A DNA stretch of 64,000 nucleotides. It comes from Nitrosospira sp. Nsp14. GTDB taxonomy: Bacteria > Pseudomonadota > Gammaproteobacteria > Burkholderiales > Nitrosomonadaceae. Location of the stretch: contig NZ_FOPV01000013.1 in NCBI RefSeq assembly GCF_900113575.1, forward strand, positions 1-64,000. The letters are read 5' to 3'. The notes under the pieces were generated by a model that saw only the letters and a list, made by a program, of their open reading frames with translations, made no database searches and was not told the origin of the DNA. This document shows, in pieces, positions 1 through 8,903 of this stretch. The translations under genes and the position numbers were made by a program. Numbering within the stretch: the first letter of the stretch is position 1; each line of letters begins with the position of its first letter.

Positions 1-528
1 GCAAAAAGAAATCAACGGCTGTGAGAGAGAAAGAAGCTGATCTTTTAACTGAACTTCGCTAGAACACCCCTGGCACTATTATCGGGGGCACATCAGGTTG
101 TGCCCGTCATTTCTCACTTTCGCTTTTGATTAGGTCTCAAAGACTAAACATAAATCTTATTTATTTTCCCGCAACTGATATGTCTTTTCAAAAACTTGAT
201 CCGTTCTAGGAGGAATTCGTTCGCAACTCAGAAAGAACTAGCGCAATAGATACCAGGGAGGAAGAGCAAGGCGATAGGCGAAGATTCTCCACCTTGAGTG
301 GGAGATTTTCTCTGGGCGGGCATCTATGATTCGCATATTTACCCCCAGTGGCACAATCCCATATCAATCTCAACGCCATGTAATTCACCTAAGTGTTCTA
401 AACGGTAGGGGTCTATCGAATAGTATTAACGGTAACAAATGAGTTTAAATTACCAGCTCAGCAGTAACAACTGTATTGGCATTGTGGGTAGAACCCAAGG
501 GGGAAACGCTCACGAAAGGGCATCTTAG

Positions 529-747
529 AATCATCATGGACAGAGCGCTGTCCAACCCCTCCTGATTTTTCGGACACGCAAATACTCGACGCTCAGCGAG
601 TATTGCGGCCAGGCCGTCTATAGCGGCCCGACCCCGCAATACCGAGGCGGCTTCACCTTGTGCTGCGACGAAACCAAAACCAGTGGCGCAACGCTGCGCG
701 AAGCCGTTTGTCTCGCGGCAGCAAAGTGGAAAGAGGCAAACGAGTAA
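529..747 (+). pseudogene. unrecognised 3' coding remnant
   Basis: An open frame with no usable start runs from a stop at 526-528 to TAA at 745-747. Its C-terminal half has protein-like composition (YCGQAVYSGPTPQYRGGF, then CC and a charged helix ending KWKEANE). I do not recognise the family. It may be the tail of a decayed gene. The rest of 1-940 shows no convincing gene; a small hairpin (GCCACC/GGTGGC) lies at 817-833. Confidence 0.25.
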
Positions 748-940
748 AGCGGAAGGGACTGAGTAAGTTATAAGTTGTATCTCCGCCGTTACGCCGCGAC
801 ACTTCTTCCCCCAACCGCCACCCTGAAGGTGGCTTCCGTCGGGTTACACTGCACTAATCCGGCACAACACTGGGGGAACGCCGTTTATCCTATACCCCCT
901 ACAGAGTCCGTACCCCAACAAGCGTAAATCGAACACTTTT

Positions 941-1297
941 TCAGGTTTCGGAGAAACGAAGCCTGTTTCCGAATGGGTCCCAGATCTCCATTATTCGCCC
1001 CCACGGTACTGCTTTGATCGCTGGCTTGGCGTACCTGTACTCCTTCGCCTGAAGCTCTGAAAACAGCGCCTCGATATTTTCCATTGGCACGAAAATCGTC
1101 GCACCCGGAGTGGCGTCGCCGTGGTGCTCGCTCAAGTGGATTATCAATTCCGACCGCTTTATTTGCGCATACAGCGGAAAGTTATCTCCAAACCGGTGCT
1201 CCCATTCAAGCCGGAAACCAAGAAAATCCACGTAAAATTCCTTCGCTTTTTCTTCGGAGAAGATGCGCAAGATGGGAATGGCGGCGGATAAGCGCAT
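941..1297 (-). CDS. glyoxalase/bleomycin-resistance (VOC) family protein
   Basis: A 118-residue single-module VOC fold protein. The N-terminal half reads AIPILRIFSEEKAKEFYVDFLGF, the typical first beta-alpha-beta unit with an FYVDFLGF motif. The C-terminal half ends PWGRIMEIWDPFGNRLRF, the usual 'D-P-x-G-N' closing strand. Length fits the bleomycin-resistance/glyoxalase group (about 120 residues), which works as dimers and binds or modifies small hydrophobic compounds in the cytoplasm. The substrate cannot be told from sequence. It stands alone, with a DUF4142 gene next downstream of its start on the same strand. Confidence 0.85.
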   Translation of the reverse strand: MRLSAAIPILRIFSEEKAKEFYVDFLGFRLEWEHRFGDNFPLYAQIKRSELIIHLSEHHGDATPGATIFVPMENIEALFSELQAKEYRYAKPAIKAVPWGRIMEIWDPFGNRLRFSET

Positions 1298-1365
1298 GAA
1301 GATTATTTAATACGAATCCAAGTATACGAATTATGCTGTTCGCGTTGCGATCCGGCAACAGCCCG

Positions 1366-1896
1366 TTACTTCTTCCGCCCCAGCGAGGCCTTGAGTTTCT
1401 TCGCCTCCTCGAGATGACGCACAACTGCCGAGCGCACGTCCGCCAGCAAGCGCTTCAATTCTTCATTCTGGGCCTGCGGAATCAGTTTCTCGTCCCACAA
1501 CCGCAGCATTTTCTCGTGAAACTCGACCTCGTGACTTGCGTAGTCCAAATCAAACAATATCCCCTGCTGCTGGCGATCGAGGCTTTCAAGATGTTTTTCT
1601 TCATCAGCCTTCACTTTATCGCTCAGCCAGTTGTTCTGCGGCGTTATATTCTGTCTAACTGAAAGGTCCTTAAGGGCTGCATAGGCGTTGTAATGCTCCT
1701 TGAGCATTAACCGCGCGAACGACTTTACATCTGAATTGGATGAGGTGGTGTCGGCCATGTTGCCGGAATCGATCTCGGCCTGGTTCACGGCCTGTATGAC
1801 GCCGAGGATCTCCGCATCACTCAGCGCAATTGTTTCAGTAACATCCGCAAATGACGGAGCGATCATGGCAAACGCAAGCATGAGTAATTTTTTCAT
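1366..1896 (-). CDS. DUF4142 family exported protein
   Basis: A 176-residue protein with a short signal peptide (MKKLLMLAFAMIAPSFA, cleavage near residue 17) and an all-helical body. The body has the DUF4142 ferritin-like pattern: LSDAEILGVIQAVNQAEIDSGNMA, then SFARLMLKEHYNA, and DLDYASHEVEFHEKMLRLWDEKLIP. Family members are periplasmic or outer-membrane proteins of unknown function, often linked to stress. A lysine-rich tail (KKLKASLGRKK) ends the protein. The gene is followed by a 310-bp gap before the next gene; nothing clear is in that gap. Confidence 0.8.
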   Translation of the reverse strand: MKKLLMLAFAMIAPSFADVTETIALSDAEILGVIQAVNQAEIDSGNMADTTSSNSDVKSFARLMLKEHYNAYAALKDLSVRQNITPQNNWLSDKVKADEEKHLESLDRQQQGILFDLDYASHEVEFHEKMLRLWDEKLIPQAQNEELKRLLADVRSAVVRHLEEAKKLKASLGRKK

Positions 1897-2209
1897 GTGA
1901 ATCCTTTATTATCGATTGAGGACGATTGCCTTGATGCAGTAATAGACCTTCCCGAACATTGTTGGACTAAGCGTAGCCGATGGGCCCCCTCGTGTAAATT
2001 TCTAAATTTTTGCGCGGCCGCTCAAACAAGAGTTGAAAAAAGAGTGGAAAAATAAGCCGACCGATAAGCGCCGCGCAAGTCACGAGACAATCGGTCGAAA
2101 GATGCGCAAGCGCTTGATACGCAACAATCAGGCGCGTGTTGCGAAGCAGGATTTACGAGAAGGGTCGCCCCCCCGGTGAGCTGGCTGAAAAACAGGCCGG
2201 GGCGACGCT

Positions 2210-3757
2210 CTAAATGGCGCTCTCACTGGGGGAATCCTTCCCCAGCTCAAGCCTATTGATGGCCACGGTCGGGCATGCGTTTACTGAATCAATATCCACC
2301 CGGATATCCGTAACAGCCCCCGCCTGGGTCCATGACGCAAGCGGCGACAAATTGATCGCCGTTGTTCCCGGTTGGGCGGCGAAGCGGACGCTGTTGGCCT
2401 CGCTGAATGGCCTGCCCGCGGCATGCCACGATACCTGCACCTGCACTGGCCCCGTCTTTTCTCCGCAATTCAGGTCCAGCACCAGTTGCGAAGCGTCTCG
2501 CGCATGTACCGGATGGTCGAGGGAGAAGATCAGGTACGGATCGGCACCCGACACCCGATAGGCCTCGCCGTTACGGGCCTTGACCAGGTCGTGCGTGCCG
2601 GTAGGCATTCCCTGGCTCACGGAGGTGAAATCACTCGGCTTTTTAGAGGAGGTGATAAGCGGAGGCACGCTGCCAAAGCGCTTTCTCCTCGCCGCCCTTT
2701 CCACCACCGTGACGAATACATAGTCCGGCTTGAAAGTTTCTACCAGCCGCGCCAGTAAAGCGGTGTCAGCGGTTTCATAATGAATCTGCAGCGTCTCGGA
2801 AAACGTCGCCGCCATAAACGGAGCCATCGCGGTGCCGAAGGAATCACGCAACCACAACACCTTCTTGTCGTTCAAGGCATGTTTGGACTTCACCAGCAAC
2901 GGTTGCCGCGCGGTATGAATCTGGGGGTTGCCACCGGCTTTTTTCAGCCGGCCGGTATCGAATTCATACTGCTCGATTTCGATTGGATGCTCGCTGAGGA
3001 TATCCACCAAAACCTCGCTATCCCGCAAGGTTTCCTTCATCCTCAGGAATTTCGCCAAGTCACCCCCTTGCCGCTCGCTCACTTTTGAAACCCGCACCTC
3101 GTTGTCGGAAAGCAGGCGCAACCCCGGCTCGCTGCGGGCAATCTCCGCTTCAAAAGCGCGAAATGCCACCCATGCGCCGAGACTGTTCCAGTGCGTATCG
3201 GTCTTGTAATAAAGGGATTCCGAAAACCGCGCCTTCGCTATTCTCAATGCGTTTCGGGTGTCAACGTAGAGCCCCTTGCTGTCGTTTGCCAGTAATGCAT
3301 CGGTGGTAGACCTGGATGCCTGTTGCGCCCAGTCCGGCAGGAACTCGGGGTAGACCGTATTTTTGTCCGGACCGAGCATGACCCTGAACATGCTCACACC
3401 CTTCAGGTTCAGCCATTGATCCCACGATGTGGTTGCGCCCGCGATCATCCGGGCCAACTCCGCGTCCTGGACCGTGGGCTGATGACGCCTCGACGTAACC
3501 GTTTTTTCGTACTGCTCACCCAGGTAGAGCCAGTCATCTTTCCCGATGAATACCTGGGTGGGGTTTGTCGAAATCCCATGCGGATAAAAAAACCGACCCA
3601 GCAATGCGGAAGCGAAGTCAAAGTTGTAGAGCACGGATTCGCTCCACCATTTCTGACCTTCCTTTTTCGGGCCATTCCACGTGGACAGATTGATCAGCGG
3701 AACAATCGCCAGCGCAAGCAGGGCCACGCCCAGAAAGACAAAAACCCTTTTTTTCAT
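2210..3757 (-). CDS. AlgJ/AlgX-like SGNH-fold polysaccharide O-acetyltransferase
   Basis: A 515-residue protein with one N-terminal membrane anchor or uncleaved signal (residues 5-25) and a periplasmic AlgX/AlgJ SGNH domain. Family motifs are visible: IGKDDWLYLGE (71-81), the catalytic Asp-His pair in YYKTDTHWN (D187, H189) and the nucleophile in LRDSFGTAM (S306). The last 130 residues look like a beta-rich carbohydrate-binding extension. The gene lies 10 bp downstream of the MBOAT gene, so the two form an operon: the MBOAT passes acetyl groups across the inner membrane and this enzyme transfers them to an exported glycan. No alginate polymerase genes are nearby, so the polymer is unknown. 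Confidence 0.85.
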   Translation of the reverse strand: MKKRVFVFLGVALLALAIVPLINLSTWNGPKKEGQKWWSESVLYNFDFASALLGRFFYPHGISTNPTQVFIGKDDWLYLGEQYEKTVTSRRHQPTVQDAELARMIAGATTSWDQWLNLKGVSMFRVMLGPDKNTVYPEFLPDWAQQASRSTTDALLANDSKGLYVDTRNALRIAKARFSESLYYKTDTHWNSLGAWVAFRAFEAEIARSEPGLRLLSDNEVRVSKVSERQGGDLAKFLRMKETLRDSEVLVDILSEHPIEIEQYEFDTGRLKKAGGNPQIHTARQPLLVKSKHALNDKKVLWLRDSFGTAMAPFMAATFSETLQIHYETADTALLARLVETFKPDYVFVTVVERAARRKRFGSVPPLITSSKKPSDFTSVSQGMPTGTHDLVKARNGEAYRVSGADPYLIFSLDHPVHARDASQLVLDLNCGEKTGPVQVQVSWHAAGRPFSEANSVRFAAQPGTTAINLSPLASWTQAGAVTDIRVDIDSVNACPTVAINRLELGKDSPSESAI

Positions 3758-3767
3758 TGCGACGCCG

Positions 3768-5249
3768 CTAGAAATTGAAGTAAAGAAATATCGAACTCGT
3801 GGTCACCATGCTGGAATACATGGCGATGCAGAACAGCACCAGCGCGCCCGAAAATTTTGCTGTTCCCTGGCCGCCGGCATCGACCATCAGCTCGAACGAA
3901 TTCTTGCGACTAATGATCCCCAGCGTGAGCAGGATGGCGACGAAACAGAGTATGTTCGCGGCAAGTCCGGCGGGCAGCCACCTCAGGAGGTAATCCGAAA
4001 ACCATCCGCCCCACACGAGGCTGTCGGTAGGCACGTGCAACGCCGTCAGATCAAAGACCGAGCCGATATCCGCCATCCCTCGGATGACCCTCAACGCATT
4101 CTCGGGGGTATCCGCCCGAAAGAAAATCCAAGTGAGGTTGATGAAGTTGAACGTCAGCAACCACGCTATTGCCTTGGGCATCCGCAGGCCGAATCCGCTC
4201 CATGCGCGATGAATGACCAGGGCGGCGCCATGAAAGGCCCCCCATAGCACAAACATCCAACTGGCGCCATGCCACAGCCCGCCCAGTATGAAAGTGGCCA
4301 TGAGGTTCAGGTAGACGCGCGGCGTGGCGCAGCGGTTGCCGCCCAAGGGGATATAGAGATAATCCCGCAGGTAGCGGCTGAGCGTCATGTGCCATCTGCG
4401 CCAGAAATCCTGTATGTCCAGCGCCTGGTAGGGAGAATTGAAATTGATCGGCAGCCAGATGTTGAACAGGAGCGCAGACCCGATCGCCATGTCGCAATAG
4501 CCGCTGAAATCGAAATAGAGCTGGAACGTGTAGGAGAGACTGGTCGCCCAGGCGCTGAAAAAATCGAGCGTTTCTCCGCCCTCGAAGCCCGCGTTTGCCC
4601 ACACCGCGAAGGTGTCGGCAATGACCACTTTCTTGAACAGGCCGATGCTGAAAATAAACAGGCCAAGCGCAATATTCCGATAGCGCATGACCAGGGTCCA
4701 GCGCGATTTGAACTGCGACATCATCTCGCCGTGGTGCAGGATCGGACCTGCTATGAGGTGCGGGAAAAAGGTGACGAACAGCGCATAATTGAGGAAATCG
4801 TATTCCCTTGCCTCGCCGCGGTAGCTGTCCACCAGATAAGCTATCTGCGTAAATGTGAAGAAACTTATCCCCAGTGGCAGCAGCAGGTGAGGCGAAATAA
4901 AGCCGATATCGAACGCGGCGTTCATGTTGTCGATCAGAAAGTCGGCATACTTGAAATATCCGAGCAGGCCAAGGTTGCCGATAATCCCGCAGGCGAGGAC
5001 CAGGCGGCGCGAGAATCGCGCAGGCTTAGACGGATTTGGCGCCAGGGCGGTGCCGACGGCGAAGTTGAACAGTATGGAACCGACGAGAAGCGGCAGATAG
5101 GCGATATTCCAGTAAGCGTAGAAAAAAAGGCTTACCGCCACCAGCCAGGCTTTTCCTGCGAGAACCAGCCGAATCCTGTTCAGGTAGAAATACCCCAGGA
5201 AGGCAATTGGCAGAAACAGCAGGATGAATTTCGGGGAGCTAAAAATCAT
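3768..5249 (-). CDS. MBOAT family membrane O-acyltransferase (AlgI-like)
   Basis: A 493-residue polytopic inner-membrane protein of the MBOAT family, AlgI subgroup. It shows the diagnostic DFWRRWHMTLSRYLRDYLYIPLGGNR motif split here as residues 281-300 and onward (H287), followed by GGLWHGASWMFVLWGAFHG with the active-site His at 327. The family moves acyl groups, usually acetyl, from a cytoplasmic donor to a periplasmic acceptor protein. First gene of a two-gene operon with the AlgJ-like gene. Length matches the family (460-520 residues). Confidence 0.9.
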   Translation of the reverse strand: MIFSSPKFILLFLPIAFLGYFYLNRIRLVLAGKAWLVAVSLFFYAYWNIAYLPLLVGSILFNFAVGTALAPNPSKPARFSRRLVLACGIIGNLGLLGYFKYADFLIDNMNAAFDIGFISPHLLLPLGISFFTFTQIAYLVDSYRGEAREYDFLNYALFVTFFPHLIAGPILHHGEMMSQFKSRWTLVMRYRNIALGLFIFSIGLFKKVVIADTFAVWANAGFEGGETLDFFSAWATSLSYTFQLYFDFSGYCDMAIGSALLFNIWLPINFNSPYQALDIQDFWRRWHMTLSRYLRDYLYIPLGGNRCATPRVYLNLMATFILGGLWHGASWMFVLWGAFHGAALVIHRAWSGFGLRMPKAIAWLLTFNFINLTWIFFRADTPENALRVIRGMADIGSVFDLTALHVPTDSLVWGGWFSDYLLRWLPAGLAANILCFVAILLTLGIISRKNSFELMVDAGGQGTAKFSGALVLFCIAMYSSMVTTSSIFLYFNF

Positions 5250-5892
5250 TTATCCGCGGGTTTTCCTTAACGAGCCATAGACGGGTGCGCGACTATTCGA
5301 GGTCGGATCTTTTGAGGTCGAATGACGCGGGCAGCAAGGATGCGAACTCCCACTATCTCGCCATATTCCTGCTGCGCTGGCTCGCCCCGCTGATACTGAA
5401 CTGCCGCATTGTACCCCAGGTTTAAATTCTTTGCTCGATTGAGCGTTTTCGGCCGATTCGACCGATTCTCTTGCCGGCTCCGCAATCCAATCCTTATCCC
5501 CCAGTTCCCCAGCCCGCTTGAAAAAATGCCCGGGACAGCAGCTGCCGCGGGTGGCAAACGAAGTCGCGACTAGAGTCGTTGAGCAGGCACAGCGGGCAGC
5601 AGCAGGCGTCAAAAGCAAACAGAGACGGATAGCAAGAACGGGACGCCGGGCGTTGTGCGCCTCACGATTGGATCTACCGTTTCGCGGTCATGGAAACGGA
5701 CGGTCCGGCGGAAGCGTCCCAAGCGTCCTGGCGACAATTATTCAGGGACAACCTTGTAGCGCATCATCTTTTTTAAAAAATATTCGCTTTAGGCGCGAAC
5801 TTTACGTGTGCTGGAAAGTCGAAATACTGGCGGGCTTTTTGGAGTTCGGCTCGCTGATGTCATGTTGTTGACGTGTTTTTGATCAACCTGGA
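5250..5892. other. intergenic region, no gene seen
   Basis: Between the MBOAT start and the 16-bp palindrome. Open frames here on both strands have unnatural composition and no ribosome-binding site. The MBOAT operon promoter must lie in the first part. Confidence 0.4.
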
Positions 5893-5908
5893 AGTACAAC
5901 GTTGTACT
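5893..5908. promoter_or_regulatory. perfect 16-bp palindrome, probable operator
   Basis: AGTACAACGTTGTACT is its own reverse complement. It sits 52 bp upstream of the 26-residue membrane peptide gene. The right arm TTGTAC (5902-5907) could serve as a -35 box, with ATATTC 17 bp further as a weak -10, so a bound protein would block the promoter. The protein that binds is unknown. Confidence 0.5.
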
Positions 5909-5960
5909 GGTCATTAATGTAGTCATATTCTTGAACATCTACATCCTTAAGGAGGTAATC

Positions 5961-6041
5961 ATGGAAATGGCAATCCTCGTGATAGGTCTCGGTGCGGTTG
6001 TTGCTTGGTTCTTCATGTCAAAGGACGGCCGCAAGGAATAA
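5961..6041 (+). CDS. 26-residue single-span membrane peptide
   Basis: ATG at 5961 follows a textbook Shine-Dalgarno AAGGAGGT (5949-5956) at ideal spacing. The peptide is MEMAILVIGLGAVVAWFFMS followed by KDGRKE: one hydrophobic span of about 19 residues, then a short positive tail that should stay in the cytoplasm. A strong terminator begins 85 bp downstream, and a palindromic operator lies upstream, so this is a self-contained transcription unit. It resembles small accessory subunits of membrane complexes (KdpF or CydX size class) but matches none that I can name. It is too short for usual gene callers. Confidence 0.6.
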   Translation: MEMAILVIGLGAVVAWFFMSKDGRKE

Positions 6042-6125
6042 CCTGTCTAAAATATTGAGTAGTGCTACGAAGCAGTAATTCTTTTGATTACGAAAACAAA
6101 CGAACCCAAGTAGACGAGTCGATTA

Positions 6126-6174
6126 GCCGATGCACACCCTCATGTGTTCGTCAGGTGGCATCGGCCCCTTTTTT
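6126..6174 (+). terminator. rho-independent terminator
   Basis: Arms GCCGATGC (6126-6133) and GCATCGGC (6158-6165) pair perfectly; inner CACC/GGTG extends the stem with one bulged A. The stem is followed by CCC and six T. It ends the 26-residue peptide transcript. Confidence 0.75.
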
Positions 6175-6413
6175 GAGGTGGCGGAATAGTGGAAGTTCAC
6201 CTCCGCCGCCCCCTGGCTTCTTCAAACAATCCCGCCAGGCCAATTCCTTGAGCTTGAGTTTCCGCAGTGCAACGACCTTCGGGAACACCTCGAAGCTTTG
6301 ACGCGCTTGAAACCTTCGCGCGGCAGCACGCAGCAATGAAGCCGAGTGTTGCTTCACTCAGCGCCCACCGCCGGGCCCGGCCAACTCAATATACCCGGGG
6401 TTTCCAGGTACTT

Positions 6414-7580
6414 TTATGCCAGCAGGCGTTTGCGCCGGGCAATAAACTCGATCAGTCCCAGCCCAGCTAAAAACATGGCGTAGGATTCGGGTTCAGGGAT
6501 AACGGCGATGGGAACGGAAATGGCGATAACGTGCCCCGCATGATTGATATCCATAGCTCCAGTTAGAACAACTCCATCCGGCAGATCGACAAGCGTATTG
6601 AGATCGGTCATGCCCATCCCATCGGCGCCGGTGATAAAAGCACGGGGTTCCCCGCGGCGTACCCCTCCATGCGTGTAAGACTCTCCCACCACTTGCCCGA
6701 TGTCGTTGATACCCTCAGCATCGCTGTAATCATCGCCGCCTAAAGTGCCAAGATCTCTCATGCCGACCCCATCAGGGCCGGCGATGAATGCATGGGACCC
6801 CCCGTCAGCCGACGCCGTGATAGACTCTCCCACCACCTGCCCTGCTTCGTTGATGTCCAAAGCCGCGCTGGCAATACCACCTAAAGTGCCAAGGTCTCTC
6901 ATGCCGACCCCATCAGGGCCAGTGATGAACGTACGGAATTCCCATCCAGTGAGAGACTCTCCCGTCACCTGTCCAATCTCGTTTATGCCATAAGCTGAGG
7001 TGTTATTACTGCCTAACGTGCCAAGGTCTCTCATGCCCACTCCGTTGGGGCCGGTGATGAAAGCACGGGATCCCCCTCCAGGCAACATGTAAGACTGCCC
7101 CACCACCTGTCCCGCCTCGTTGACGTCATAAGCCCTGCTGAAATTATCACCGCTTAATGTGCCAAGGTCTCTCATGCCGACCCCATCAGGGCCGGTGATG
7201 AATGCATGGGGTTCCCCTCCATCCGTGTAAGACTCTCCCACCACCTGCCCAGCATCGCTGATCCCATTAGCCCTGCTGTAATTATTACCGCCTAAAGTGC
7301 CAAGGTCTCTCATGCCGAACCCATTAGGGCCGGTGATAAAAGCACGGAGTTCCCCTCCAGCCGTATAAGACTCTCCCACCACCTGCCCGGAATCGTTGAT
7401 CGCCCGGGCGATCGTCCGACTTCCACCCAAACTCCCAAGGTTGATCGCTGTCCTGCTGCTCAGGTCAATGAAATAGGAAGCTTCTTGCTGGGCAGCGGCA
7501 TGAGTCACAAAACCGAGGCCAGCGAGCAGGGCCGCCCCGAGGATAAAACTATGCACCTTGGAGCTATGGGTAATTTTCAT
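6414..7580 (-). CDS. HAF-repeat PEP-CTERM protein (6 repeats)
   Basis: A 388-residue secreted surface protein. Residues 1-30 form a signal peptide ending HAAAQQ. Six HAF repeats of about 43 residues follow, each built as DLGTLGG-x-ARxINDxGQVVGESYTxGGxxHAFITGPxGxGMR. A degenerate terminal unit (DLNTLVDLPDGVVLT) leads to the PEP-CTERM signal: VIPEPESYAMFLAGLGLIEF, then ARRKR. The PEP-CTERM tail directs exosortase processing at the inner membrane and export to the surface or matrix. The HAF family has no known activity and may form a beta-propeller-like or solenoid fold. One of ten related loci here, 41 kb from the main cluster. Confidence 0.9.
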   Translation of the reverse strand: MKITHSSKVHSFILGAALLAGLGFVTHAAAQQEASYFIDLSSRTAINLGSLGGSRTIARAINDSGQVVGESYTAGGELRAFITGPNGFGMRDLGTLGGNNYSRANGISDAGQVVGESYTDGGEPHAFITGPDGVGMRDLGTLSGDNFSRAYDVNEAGQVVGQSYMLPGGGSRAFITGPNGVGMRDLGTLGSNNTSAYGINEIGQVTGESLTGWEFRTFITGPDGVGMRDLGTLGGIASAALDINEAGQVVGESITASADGGSHAFIAGPDGVGMRDLGTLGGDDYSDAEGINDIGQVVGESYTHGGVRRGEPRAFITGADGMGMTDLNTLVDLPDGVVLTGAMDINHAGHVIAISVPIAVIPEPESYAMFLAGLGLIEFIARRKRLLA

Positions 7581-7903
7581 GATGAATCTTCCTCAGGAAA
7601 AGAAAACATTGGTGCTGCTAAGCGTGAAGCATCTTTTCAAAATAATTAATGGATTGAATTGTTAAGGCAAGAAGAAATCCAGGGGCCAATTGCAGCAATC
7701 CGCACATACGCTTTTCAATTACTGAGTCTTACCGCATTTAAGGCGACAGGAAATTCAATAAGTGATTTTAGGGAATACCTCCCCGTTTGTGAGTGTGGCC
7801 GGTCAAGACAGCTCAGCTCATCCTATTGCCAAGATACGCCTAATAAGATGGCAGAGCGATAGTCTCTTCTGACTACTGTCAAGCAATCGTTGATGTTGCC
7901 CAA

Positions 7904-7945
7904 ACAGAAAAGGCAAGGCGTGCGACAGAAAGGGCAAGGCGTGCG
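7904..7945. repeat. 21-bp direct tandem repeat, two copies
   Basis: ACAGAAARGGCAAGGCGTGCG occurs twice back to back, with one base differing between copies. No function is evident. Confidence 0.6.
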
Positions 7946-8106
7946 GTTCGCCTCGGTCACTGCTTAGCTTGTGTCGTTGAGCTTGTAGAAATCACCTGAA
8001 TGACCGGAATGGATGTTCGCCGTAAAAAGGCGGCGCTTTCGGTGGGCAAAAGACCCACTGGCAATCAATGAGCGGTCGCCCTCGGGAAATCCGGCGGGTT
8101 TGTGTA

Positions 8107-8162
8107 GAAAGCAGTAACTTAAATCTGACAACCAGTGTCAGATCAAATCTCGACTAACGACA
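8107..8162 (+). repeat. interspersed hairpin repeat (type D), copy 1
   Basis: Shares about 56 bp with 55438-55495 and, inverted and more diverged, with 57005-57070. The core is a hairpin: ATCTGAC (8123-8129), loop AACCAGT, GTCAGAT (8137-8143). In the 55-kb copy the stem is ATCCGAC/GTCGGAT: both strands of the stem changed together, so pairing is kept. Confidence 0.65.
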
Positions 8163-8178
8163 CAGTAGCCTCTATGAA

Positions 8179-8256
8179 TTAAAACATCAGTACCGCCACC
8201 AGCGCTATCGACATTCCGAGGAAATATGAAATGGCAACAAGTTTTCCTATTTTCAC
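8179..8256 (-). CDS. possible 25-residue hydrophobic peptide
   Basis: A GTG start at 8254-8256 follows a purine-rich AAGGAGAAGAGGG stretch. The peptide reads (M)KIGKLVAISYFLGMSIALVA plus VLMF: a short positive start and one membrane span. The strong ribosome-binding sequence is the main support. No homologue is known to me and it may be spurious. Confidence 0.35.
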   Translation of the reverse strand: MKIGKLVAISYFLGMSIALVAVLMF

Positions 8257-8259
8257 CCC

Positions 8260-8903
8260 TCTTCTCCTTCTGTTGAAGCATCGTGGTTAGCAATGCCGTA
8301 AGTTGTGAAGATTTTGTGAAGTTTTTGTTCCCCCCATGTGAAGACCATTGTTACTCAAGCTAGTTCCCTTCCGAGACACCGCCCCGGCGTTCTTTAGGTG
8401 ACGCCATCTGCCCACGTTCTATGGCTTCGCGGCGAAGCAGATCCCTTTTGCAACAATGAATGAACAATGCCAAGGGACTATTTTTTTTCTACTTGTACTG
8501 TTGCATGAGGGCATGGCAAAGAGAGAGGGAGTAATTTACGAAAACGGGTTATGTGCGGATCTCTGCCGATGGCCAGAATCCCGCCTTGCAGAAGCCGCTT
8601 TAACCAGGGCGGGTGTGACGGATATTCGCCGAGCAGGGCGCCGGCCGCGCCCCCCCGTTGCGCGGGAAGGATTGTTTCAGGCAATTGCCGCAGTCGGGAA
8701 AGGTGACGTGCCGAGGGCTGGAAACCTGACCCCCCAGAGCGCCCCTTTAATTTCTTTATTTCTTTATGGAGCTGATCGAGAAACGGCGAACAAACGGGCA
8801 GGAAGGGCTTCACGTAGCGCCCTTGAAACGCCCATAGCGCGCCAAGAGCGCCCCGCCCGATGCGGCGGGACGGGGCGGGGCCTGAGAAGGAATTATTTTT
8901 TAT
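8260..8903. other. intergenic region, GC-rich inverted repeat near its end
   Basis: Frames on both strands look like chance reading. GCCCCGCC/GGCGGGGC inverted arms lie at about 8850-8881, followed on the + strand by TTATTTTTTATT; this could act as a terminator for + strand transcription running into the RTX gene end. Confidence 0.35.

Larger units (their letters stand above)
7581..8178. other. intergenic region with short repeats
   Basis: Upstream of a HAF gene. It holds a 21-bp tandem duplication (7904-7924 and 7925-7945, core GGCAAGGCGTGCG) and the structured repeat at 8107-8162 described separately. No convincing gene. Confidence 0.4.
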
